Notes under the pieces: generated by a model | Told to the model about the DNA's origin: nothing | The model's input: the letters and a program-made list of their open reading frames with translations, nothing else | Database searches by the model: none | In this document: in pieces, positions 10,861 to 23,000 of the stretch | How the letters are laid out: each line of letters starts with the position of its first letter | How positions within the stretch are numbered: position 1 is the first letter of the stretch | Made by a program: the position numbers and the translations under genes | Source of the DNA: Balanoglossus misakiensis | Taxonomy: Eukaryota > Hemichordata | NCBI GenBank assembly: GCA_040954595.2 | Contig: CM082577.2 | Span: 19,964,001 to 20,028,000, forward strand | Length of the DNA: 64,000 nucleotides | Direction: 5' to 3'

Positions 10861-13800
10861 CTGAGGAGATCAAATTCAGAAAATACATATATTAGATTTC
10901 TCCTTTGGGACACAATGGTGATATCAGTTGCAAAATTAGCCCAAAGTACTTTTCTCATTTAGAAATCGTATAGTGATGGTGAAGTCCAAGGACCATATGA
11001 AATGACGACTTGTCAAAAAAGAACAAACCAGGTTAATTAGTTAAGGTTGCATTGCACGAAACCGTCAAGACTTTTTCAGATGCCTATTTCTCATCAAAGA
11101 CAACGTTAAAACCCCTATAAACCATACATATTCTGGAAGCTGAGTTTTTGAACTTTTGTTTGAGTTGCACATCTTATTGACCCCCAGAAATGGTGGCGTT
11201 TTTGGGTTAAAAAACCATTTTGTGATATTATGTCATTCAATTGAAATTAGGTAAAAAAGTTGACCATGCATCATGCATCTTAATATGTCATTCGAAACTA
11301 GAGTACACGTGCAAAAAAACGGTAATTTTGTTTTGCGTTATCTGCTTCCATTGAGGAGTAACAGCGTTTGAAAGTTAGATTTTTAGAAAATTTGATCAAA
11401 TTCACGGTGAGTTGTATTGAATCAGAGTTTATTCCCGCCAGGGACACTTTATCGACTAACAAAAATACCGTTTTGTTGGAGACACAATCCCCTGTTAAAA
11501 TTTGAGCAAATTCGGCCAACGCAGAGCGAAGCTAAATTCTTCTGAAGTTGTCAAGAGCAGCGAAAATGCAAACTGAGAAAAACGACCATTTGCATTGTTG
11601 ACACCTATTTGTTAAGCTGTGAACTCATTCAGAAAAGTGCTATTTTGGGGTGATTATGCACCATTTCCGCCAAGACGTATTAGTCAGGATGTGGGTCAGT
11701 ATTAGACCTACCGATTTATGTAAAAAAGTAAAATTTGGCAAAAATCACAACTTTTCATGCAATGCCACCTTAAAATGGGCATTAGTTGATACAGAACATG
11801 ATCATATCATGAAACAAGCTGATAGTACATTGTCATTTTACCATTTCGGCTATAAACCTATACTCTGGGTCATCCAATTACAATTACACACACACATACA
11901 AGCACGGGGAGGGGAGAGCGACCAATCAAGAATTTCTGTTCCACAGTTCACCCACTTTCTCCTGCTGCACTTTCTTGTAAAATCAACCAAAGCCAATAAT
12001 ATTATAATAATAACTTTTTACCTGTATTTCTCATGCTTTTTAAGATTGTCTGCATAGTATCAGCATCTTTGACATCAATGGCACAAAATGTACCCAAGCC
12101 ACGGCTGGCACTGAAGACTTTGGAATATGTGGTCTACATATGCAATTAAAGTATACACATGATTATTATACATCTGGCACCAATAACAATAGAATTTGGC
12201 AAGCACTATAAGGCGTACGGAACGGTACATACATGTAGGGAATGCATGTTGAATACGCCTACAGTTTCAAGGCGCCCAAACTCACCCTGTATAGGTATGC
12301 ACTGTTAATGCAGACGGTTTCAAGACACCCCACTCCAACATAAACAAAAAAGAAAGATGGCTGCTCACTGTGTACTGTGTTTCAGCCGAGCGGTTACGAT
12401 CGATCGTACTAGCAATTCTTAAGCCAAGTAATATGCAACACAAGAACTAACAGAGATGTAAACTGTATAATAATAAGGTTATTACGAAAATGCCCCAAAG
12501 TATGCACTCGGACATTAACACAACGCATCACGTACCCTCCGCTATGCGTTGATACGCGGAACTAATGTCCGAGTGCATACTTTGCTGCGTATTTCTGTAA
12601 AAACCTCAGAATGTTTTGTGCGTAGCATATGCTATTCAGAGAAACAAAACATAACAAGCATAATTTGTTTCCTGTATTTAATTCCATGCCCGAAAGTGGG
12701 TTGTATTTCTCGGAGTCTATTACACAAGTATGATTACAATTTTATGATCCTCGAGTTGACAAATACAAACGGATGCAAATTATTTTGCCGATGTAATATT
12801 CCAAGATGTGATCAGGTAATGTACACAATACCAAAATCAGTCATGACCCTGCGTTAGACCAAGCTATGCCATAACGAAATTATATTACATTCATTGACAA
12901 GGTCATCTGGGAGGCGTCCTATCAGAACAAATCCCTGCCTTTCTCTTAGCTAATTAGCAACTTTTATTTTTGCAGCTTATATAACACCCAATGACCTGAA
13001 TCACAGACCTACAACCAAAGCCATTACACAGCCACAGCCAGTCACACAAGCAATATTAATAGGGGAAGCAGCCCAATGCATGTCTGCAATAAGATAGTGA
13101 CATTACCTCTAAATCCTCCAACTTCTCAAGTAAATAATCTCCTGTATCCTGTGCATTTTGTAGCAAATTATCCTTCTTAATGGCTTCAATCACTTTTTCT
13201 AATAGGACAACTTTGCTGGGATCTCCCATCCATGTGTTGAATATACGGAAACCCTATTTCAAAGAACAAAAATGAAAAGATGGATGGATGAATGAATGTC
13301 TGTTATTTGTTGGACAGATGTGTATTTTTATTACTTGTCATTACCAGTGAACACTTTTACTAATCTATACCTGATCCACAGCAACCTTGTCACTGTAAAA
13401 GAGACCTCCTGTCAACATCTTTTTGCTGAATGTGACTACATCAGGTGGTGTAGCAAGATTCCAGTGTTCATGTGCCCAAAATTTGCCTGTCACTCCACAA
13501 CCTGTCTGGACTTCATCAACAATGAATACCATACCATACTGAAAAACAAAGAAACTACAGTAAGAATCTGTAATAAAATATGGAGGTCACCATGCTTGTT
13601 TTTGAAGTATAAGGCTGTCAATTAAGTTGATTATTGACAAAAACTGCTGAGTCAGCATTTTTTGGCCAGTGGTTTTTCTATGGGGAAAACATTCAACATT
13701 TAGTTTATCTAAAATCTCAAGTGCGGTGACCATACAATTTTATTTGACCACTAAATTTAATGTTATTTGACTGTGCTATGTGTGAAATTTCATAAAAAAT

Positions 13801-16800
13801 GACAGTAGTAAAAGTGAGTTTTCAAGCAATTATCAATGCAATCCTATGAGAAGAGACAAATGCACACACATTTCAGGCCTAGGTAAAAAATATTAGCAAA
13901 GCGTAGAATTGATATCATTGAGCTGCAACAAAAGGCTGTAAAGCAGCAAAATTTGATAATTTAGCTTCGCAACGGATTAGCTATAAAACAACAATTCTGG
14001 GGTAGTCCAGCTGCATCCGCTACTGTAATTTTCCCTGCCATCCCTCCAGAACCTTGTTCATAATTCGCCCCAGACGTATAGTACGTCACAATCTTCGAGA
14101 TTTTCCTGAAGTTCAGTGTGATTTCAAAATGGTGACCGGGAGAACAAACACTTGCTTACTGTATGTTTTTCCCAATATATACTAGTTTGAAAGCAAAATT
14201 TTGGAATAAAGATAGCTCGTTCCGGGAGCAATGCATTGGAAAATAGTTGTGCCAAACGATTTTGTTGAACTCTCAATACTTTTGAAGAAAATAATACATA
14301 CCTCTTCACATAATAGTTGTAAAGATTGAAAAAAGTCAGCAGATGCATGATTGTCGCCCCCCTCAGCCTGGATTGGTTCAACAACAACCCCAGCAACATT
14401 TTTCCCTTCAGAATTATAAAGTTCCACCAGATTACGGATCTAAATATTATCATAAAGAACACCTGTAAGAAATTGTCAGAATCTTCTACAATATTCGGAT
14501 AAATATTTGGCATCGATATTTTACATTATCTCCTCCTGTGTAATACTATAAGGTTATTCACAAAATACCGGGATTTATGTCCTCGTACATCGTACAGCGG
14601 AGGTATTGTCCGTGAAACGCAGCGTCAATGACAATACCGAAGCGTACGATGTACGAGGACATATTTTGTGAATAACCTTATTATTATACACCTGTTCTAA
14701 ACGTTCTTCATGAACGATAAAGAATAAATTGGCCGCTATCGGACTTTCTAGTTTTTCAGACACCGCCATGATGTTATTTGCATATCGAACGCGCCTTTAC
14801 CTTGCGCATCAGGTGATGCTAGTGTCGAACTGCCTGTCTCACGCGCGACGTTCTACGCTGCTTGCGTTGAGCTCGTTCTGGAACTTGAAATGAACGTGCT
14901 CGCCAGTTCGTTCGCAGATTCCTTCGACTGAAATTTCATCGAGGATTTTGACTTATTTCGCATCTTGGGTCACCAATAATTTTGTTTAATAACGGCTGTA
15001 TACTTTTTATATAAACTTTTGTCAGAGTAGGGTTAATTTCATCATTGTTTACATTGATCACCAGTCCTGTGAGGTCAAAGTCACAATGCGTCCAGTAACC
15101 CTGGTGTTATTGGACTCCGCGTCCTCATTTGAATAATTATTGTACGGTGATACCGCGAATTATTGTATTACGGAACTCCATATGTTACAGCAGTAGGTGT
15201 ATAATAATATATCAGACCTAAGGACCTATTAAGTAGCAAGCGAAAGTTTATGTGTGTTTAAACACATGGGCAAACAAGGAGAAATTTTATTTAATGCAGA
15301 CTGAAGTATATTGTCTGCACAACTGGAACAGCATATGCTTACTTCATCCAAACACCTCTTCTCCTCAGTCTTATTTTCCTCAGCATACTTTCCAGCTGGA
15401 TATTTCCATCTTGGAAAAGTGGCAACAGGCCAATCAAATGCAGGAAGGTCCAACTTGTGTATTGATTTGGAGTGAGTACAAGTCAGAGCAGCTGTGGTGG
15501 AAGAAAACAATGCATTACAACACAGTGACCATGGACGTAAAAAGAGAAGGACTTAGGACTGTCCTTTGAGCTATTGTTCAGGTGATGGTTGCCACCCCGC
15601 TCCGTTATCTCCTTATACTCCGTAATACTTTAATCGGATTACTTCTGCAATTTATTCAAGAGTGGGTTCGGGTACTATATTCGGTACTGTTCGGGTGTTT
15701 CCGTTGGAGTCAAGCGATCATATAAACATCAGGCTGCATGGAACGCGCATGTGCGTGACCTTTGACTTTGAACCATTGAAGAGATTTGGCCCGTATGCAC
15801 CAAATCTACGCTGAAAAAAAACATGAATTGTGTCTTTGGCCAAGCTGGTAGCTCTTGTCATGTAGTCCACAAATTACAACATACATTTAAGGTTTTATGC
15901 CGATCGAACAGATATTGTAGGCACCGTTTGGTTTACCGGCAATTCCACTCGAAGTCGACGATTGTGGACGCGATCATTTAACGTGTAATCCTATGGCGAT
16001 AAAGTAACCGCACATCGCGAAAAATGGCAAAATCCGAACGTGGATAGTGAAAATGGCCATGTGCTTCTGCCTATAAGACGCACATTTTCTGAAAGTTTAT
16101 TGCTTCGTCTCCTCTAAAATGCAAAAATTAGACGTAGGACCCTTGTACTTTTAAAGTGAGAGTGATTTTAAAATGTCTTGTTTTTTTAGCATGCTTATAA
16201 AGATCGGTTCGCCATTTGGTCAAATATGCGTCGATTTTTTCTGTTTTCACTTCTTTATTTCCGTTACATCGAGACAAAAAAATGGTGATAATTTTACAGT
16301 AATTTACCACTTCTGTTTGACTTGAACAGCAAGTTTTCGTGAGTACTGCTGAGAGTACCCGAGGGGGGGGGGTGTCACTGTGTACGTTGACAGCGGCAAC
16401 GGTCACCTGACCTGACGTCAAAGGACAGCGTAGACAAAGAGATCACAATAGGTGTGAATGGGCTTAAGCAGCAGTCCAAAGTCCTTCTCTTTTTACGTCC
16501 ATGCAGTGACTTACTATTAAAGTGAAAATGGTAATTCCAACACAGTGCTTCAAAAAGACTCTTCCTCTACTGATAAATTTAGCATTGCTATCTTTTCAGG
16601 GTTTTTTTTACACAATAATACCACAGTCACACAGGTCAAAATTCGAAATGTTTCAGAGACACTATTTGCCTCTTGTAAACACAGAGCATTAATGCTTTGA
16701 GTCACATGTGTCCACACACACAAAGTGTATGTATAGCGCTGAGGCTTAGTCCCATAGACAATGGGTTGCGGAGAGGTGTTAATCCTTACACCAGCTCTGA

Positions 16801-16923
16801 TCTGGCCAGCAAAGCCGTCTCAAATCTGAGACGTTTCAGGACCACTTACACTGTTTATACATAATAATTTACGCCAGTATTTCATCTGAGACGTTTGAGA
16901 AATGTCTTAATGGTCCCTGTGTG

Positions 16924-17022
<99 letters not shown>

Positions 17023-20000
17023 TACATAACCAATTCCATAAGGTCCCATGGCAAACAGTAACTTCACTGATCATGTAATTAAACAATTCCCTTTTTGTAT
17101 AAATCAAACTGCAGTGGTGTTCTGGCTGTGCTTGCGCACTGAGACTGTTTTTGTTTTGATAAACATTAGAATTTACCCACAAATCCCTGCGATTAATTTT
17201 TTTATAGAATGAACGAAGCAGCCCATCGTAGCGTAGATATGGGACATGACAGCAACTGAAGATCCTAGTTAGGTCATGGAGACTACAGAGGGGTTTGCCC
17301 AAGTAAGCGAGGACGTGTATTACCCATGGTGAGGGCTCGACAAAACGGCATGTACTTGTGCATGAAGGCGCGACATTGCACATTTATACAATATTGGATA
17401 TTTATTGTCTAGTATTGATACTTAGGGGTTATTACACGAATTTTGGTCGATAACGCGTCGTATTCGAGTGTTGTCCGTATTTTGACGAGTTGCGCTTCGC
17501 AACGAGTCAAAATACGGACCATCACGAGAATGCGTCGCCTTATCGACCAAAATTCGTGTAATAACCCCTTTATCATACATGCCTACCTATAAAACAGTAC
17601 GATTTGTGCAAATGCGCCGAGAAAAACGATTTCAAATTTAAACCGTGCGCCCTGGGATCACGGCAGTAGCCATGTTGTGACGTATGACGAGTGGGCAGCT
17701 TTCATGACGATGGGCACGCCGCATTCTAAATAAAATTGTCTACGTTCTCTTTCAAAATATCATGTTAACAATTATTTTGCATTGAGAATTTCGAAGAAGT
17801 AAAAATGATACATTCAACATGGCAAAACCGCCAGCTTTGAAAATGTTATTTCAGCTTCTAATAACCGAATTTTACAACACCCCTCTCCACTAGCGTCCTA
17901 TGCCCCATACGTCGCTCGCACACGCAGGAAACTGTCGTGCCGCGCATTCTCAAAAATTGTTCGAGACGCGGAGTGTAATACCGTAAAATATTGCGCTCAG
18001 TGTAATACCGTAAAATATCTTCGTGGAGAGAACAATAGAAAGTGCCAAATACAGGCGTTGCATGTATGATAATAAAAAATATCGTTTTTAGGTCCCATTG
18101 GTATGTACCATGGGACCTTATGGAATCAGTTGCGTCTGTATGTATGTATGTATGGATGGATGGATGGATGTATGTCTGTATGTCTGTATGTCCGTCCACA
18201 TCAAAAACTTGAAAACCGCTGCGCGTATAACCTCGATATTTGGTGTGCAGATGCAGGCAGGGCTGTAGATTGGAGTTTGTTCAAACGAAGTTGTCATTGC
18301 CAAAAATATGCAAATTAGCTGGAAAAACCTCAATTTGGTCAAAACTCAGCTCTAAAACCGCATGACAGATTGCTTTGCAATTTGGTAGGCATGTTCCTAG
18401 GGGTAACCCAAGTAAGTTGTTGCTAAAAAAATTCTGATATTTGCCTAAATGTGTTATTGGGGAAATTTTTTCCAATTTTTGTCAAAAATTGTTTTCTCTG
18501 AAACCGCGTGCCACATTGCATTGAACTTTGGCAGGCATGTTCCTTATAGTGATTGAAGTAAGATTTTGTACAATTTTGGTGATATTTGCATATTTGTATT
18601 TTTGCCACTTTTGAACAAATATTTTCTTTAAAACTGCTTTTAAATTTTGTTTTTCCTCTGATTGCTTTGAAATTTAGGATACAATTTCATAACACATACA
18701 TGTGCAACTTTTATTCAATTCTGATATCAGAAATATTCAATATTTAGTGAGTTTTTTTGTAAGTTTCTTGTTTTTGGTTAGCAAATCTTCTCCTAAACCA
18801 AATCTTCAGTTGTTTTGAAAGTTACTGTTTACAAGGAGTTGTTACCCCCAACTTGGACATGTTTACATAACTTTTATAGGCTAGCTGTTACACCACCAGC
18901 TATTAAATTTTTAATTACCAGTGGCAGGTCAGTGAGCGTCTTTGTCTGTCTGTGTGTCTGTTCCAGGGCTGACTGAAAGAAGTTGCTTGTCATATGTGTT
19001 TGTACAGACAATTTTTGGTCAAAAATAAATTTTTCTTGCACTACTTGTAAGACTGCCATGAGACATGATAGTTTATTGGGCATGTTCCTTGTTAATTTTT
19101 TTATATTCAATATTTCTATGTGGTTAAATCATATCTGCTTGGAATGTCACCTGTAATTTTTATTCTGGTAAGTCCCTATTTCTGCGTAATCCTCAAATGG
19201 GACCACAGTGTCCTTGACGCTATCTTATCGTCTAGTATCGTCTAATTTATTTCACTAGACACCAGTGCCGGCCAGGGCCTGTTCACCAAGAAAAATACTA
19301 GGCACCCATGTTGCCCATTACATGTAAACCAAGATTGGACACACGTCGTATGTTCAACAAGAAAAATATCCGATACTATCGATATTATCGTCTAGTATCA
19401 TCTAATTTTTAAAACTAGACACCCATGTTGCCCATTACATGTAAACCAAGATTGGACACACGTCGTATGTTCAACAAGAAAAATATCCGATACTATCGAT
19501 ATTATCGTCTAGTATCGTCTAATTTTTAAAACTAGACACCCATGTTGCCCATTACATGTAAACCAAGATTGGACACACGTCGTATGTTCAACAAGAAAAA
19601 TATCCGATACTATCGATAGTATCGAAAGTTTTTGTTAAAGTATTGTCTACTTTAATGTTTTAGACGATACTAGACGATAGGGTTAGGGTTTAGGGTAAGG
19701 GTTAAGGGTTAGGGTTATGATATTTTTGAGGTCCGACATAGTCGGGAAGCAGGCGAAGTTGTTGTTAGTACTGTCTAGTTTAATGTTTTAGATGATACTA
19801 GACGATTGTATCGATACTTTTTGAGGTCCAACATTGTCGGGAAGCAGGCAAAGTTGTTGTTAAAGTACTGTCTAGTTTAATGTTTTAGACGATACTAGAC
19901 GATAGTATCGATACTAGCGGATATTTTTGAGGTCCGACATTGTCGTGAAGCAGGCAAAGTTGTTGTTAAAGTACTGTCTAGTTTAATGTTTTAGACGATA

Positions 20001-23000
20001 CTAGTCGATAGTATCGATAGTATTGATACTATCGGATATTTTTGAGGTCCGACATTGTCGGGAAGCAGGCAAAGTTGTTGTTAAAGTACTGTCTAGTTTA
20101 ATGTTTTAGACGATACTACACGATAGTATCGATAGTATCGATAGTATCGATACTATCGGATATTTTTGAGGTCCGACATTGTCGGGAAGCAGGCAAAGTT
20201 GTTGTTAAAGTACTGTCTAGTTTAATGTTTTAGACGATACTAGACGATAGTATCGATACTATCGGATATTTTTGAGGTCCGACATTGTCGGGAAGCAGGC
20301 AAAGTTGTTGTTAAAGTACTGTCTAGTTTAATGTTTTAGATGATACTAGACGATTGTATTGATACTTTTTGAGGTCCACCATTGTCGGGAAGCAGGCAAA
20401 GTTGTTGTTAAAGTACTGTCTAGTTTAATGTTTTAGACGATACTAGACGATAGTATGGATACTATCGGATATTTTTGAGGTCCGACATTGTCGGGAAGCA
20501 GGCAAAGTTGTTGTTAAAGTACTGTCTAGTTTAATGTTTTAGACGATACTACACGATAGTATCGATACTATCGGATATTTTTGAGGTCCAACATTGTCGG
20601 GAAGCAGGCAAAGTTGTTGTTAAAGTACTGTCTAGTTTAATGTTTTAGACGATACTACACGATAGTATCGATACTATCGGATATTTTTGAGGTCCAACAT
20701 TGTCGGGAAGCAAGCAAAGTTGTTGTTAGTACTGTCTAGTTTAATGTTTTAGACGATACTAGACGATAGTATCGATACTATCGGATATTTTTGAGGTCCG
20801 ACATTGTCGGGAAGCAGGCAAAGTTGTTGTTAGTACTGTCTAGTTTAATGTTTTAGACGATACTAGACGATAAATATCCGATATCGTATAAATGTGCAAT
20901 GTCGCGCTGTCCTCTACTTGTGGAAAGCGATCTAAAGAAGCCAGCCCCGCTATACTACGACTCAAAATAGCTTTAAGGTGGCATTGCATGAAACCGTCGA
21001 GACTTTTTCAGAGGCCTATTTCTCATCAAAGACAACGTTAAAACCCCCATAAACCATATATATTCTGGAAGCTGAGATTTTGAACTTTTGTTTGAGTTGC
21101 AAATATTATTGATCCCCGGAAATGGTGGCGATTTTGGGTGAAAAAAAACATTTTTTGATATTATGTCATGAAATTTAAAATAGGTAAAAAAGTTGACCAT
21201 GCATCATGCATCTTAATATGTTATTCGAAACTAGAGTACACATGCAAAAAAACGGTAATTTTGTTTTGCGTTATCTGCTTCCATTGAGGAGTAACAGTGT
21301 TTGAAAGTTAGACTTTTAGTAAAATTTGATCAAATTCACGTTGAGTTGTATTGAATCAGAGTTTATTCCCGCCAGGGACACTTTATCGACTAACAAAAAT
21401 ACCGTTTTGTTGGATGGGTCATACACAATCCCCAGTTAAAATTTGAGCAAATTCGGCCAACGCAGAGCGAAGCTATTTTCGTCTGAAGTTGTCAAGAGCA
21501 GCGAAAATGCAAACTGAGAAAAACGGCCATTTGCATCATTGACACCTATTTGTTAAGCTGTGAACTCATTCAGAAAAGTGCTATTTTGGAGTGATTATGC
21601 ACCATTTCCGCCAAGACGTATTAGTCAGGGTGTGGGTCAGTATTAGGCCTACCGATTTATGTAAAAAAGTAAAATTTGGCAAAAATCACAAGTTTTCATG
21701 CAATGCCACCTTAAAGGCTTTCTATATGGCCCTGCATTGCATTGGGCTTGGCATGTCGGTTAGATTCCGCTGATAAAGCTTATCACACTGTTGTCCTATT
21801 CCAAGTATACTTAGTCAGTCAGCTTCTTGTAGAGATGACCGCAATGTATGGAACAGGTGCTTGAATCACCCTATCGTGTATACCTCTTGCACAAATAATG
21901 TTTTTGCCGAAGAAAGGGAAATAAAATTAAGTGCAAAATTCGGATTTCCAACCTTTTCAGAGTTGGGTCTTCAGCCGATAAGTCCAGGCTGCTGCATGGG
22001 TAGCCCAATAATCCTGTGCGTTCCTGTCGTGGCAGCAGTGTAACGCCAGGAACACACAGACCTGCCCGCTTCCTATGTTATTTGTCAAAAATTAAACCCC
22101 TGAAATGAACTTTCAGCTGACCTGGGCTGCCGTAAAACCAATGCAAACTTGACATTGACTTGTGTATGTACATGTACCTACGGTCATGACTCTAGCTTTG
22201 CTGGAGCAGTTGCTTTGTTCAGTTCATGCCGAGTGCAGTGTTGGGTTATGTCTGTGAACAGGAATGTGTGTTTCCTATCCGTGCGTACAGGTCTGTTTGT
22301 TCCAGGTCCTGTAACACCAGGAACACACAACTAAGAGTTGTCGACTTCTTTTGGATGTAAAACCAAAGCTTTTACTGCTGTACTAGTTCACATTTATATG
22401 GCACATTGATATGACAGTCATCAGTTATAAAGGGGCATCACATCGTGCGATGGTCAGGGGTCCTAACGGTTTGAATGCGGCAGTCTTACTGACAATATGA
22501 TGCACATACTATCATGCTAGCTCATACTATCACTATCGTAATGTCGTCTTATGTCAGTTCTTCTGACACCATCCTCTCTTGCACATAACACATATTGTCA
22601 CCATGGAAGATGAAATTGTACTGCTGGTGAAACTTGCTAAACTTTCATCCGTAGTCGCCATTTTTACTTTACAGAGATCAGCGAGGCATTCTGGCACATA
22701 TTCTCACCCATGGGGGACACCAACACGCGCAAGCGTGGCGCGATGACCTCTTCATAAAACATATGGTTAAAATAATAATTCTTACCAAATGTTCTTCCAT
22801 GAAATCCTCCTTTGAATGATAAAATGGAGTATTGAACTGATCCAGGAGCCTGCAGGATAAAACCAAGACAACACTAATGGAACTAGCAATTCTCCAACAC
22901 AGACTTCTAACAACACCTAATGGGATAAAATTGTTGTATAATTTTGCTACAATTTTAGAGTTTTTGACAGAATTAAACTTTTCTTGAAGAAACTTTACTC

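Noticed and set aside
11298-11519. 73-codon ORF shared with 23858-24142 (starts [10 protein letters not shown])
   Set aside because: Shared only because both lie in MITE A; no domain, no conservation beyond that of the surrounding repeat.
19678-19718. Chromosome end
   Set aside because: Short, degenerate and internal to an intron.
19640-20870. Regularly spaced repeats resembling a CRISPR array
   Set aside because: The intervening sequence is itself repeated rather than unique, spacing varies, the host is a eukaryote and there are no cas genes.
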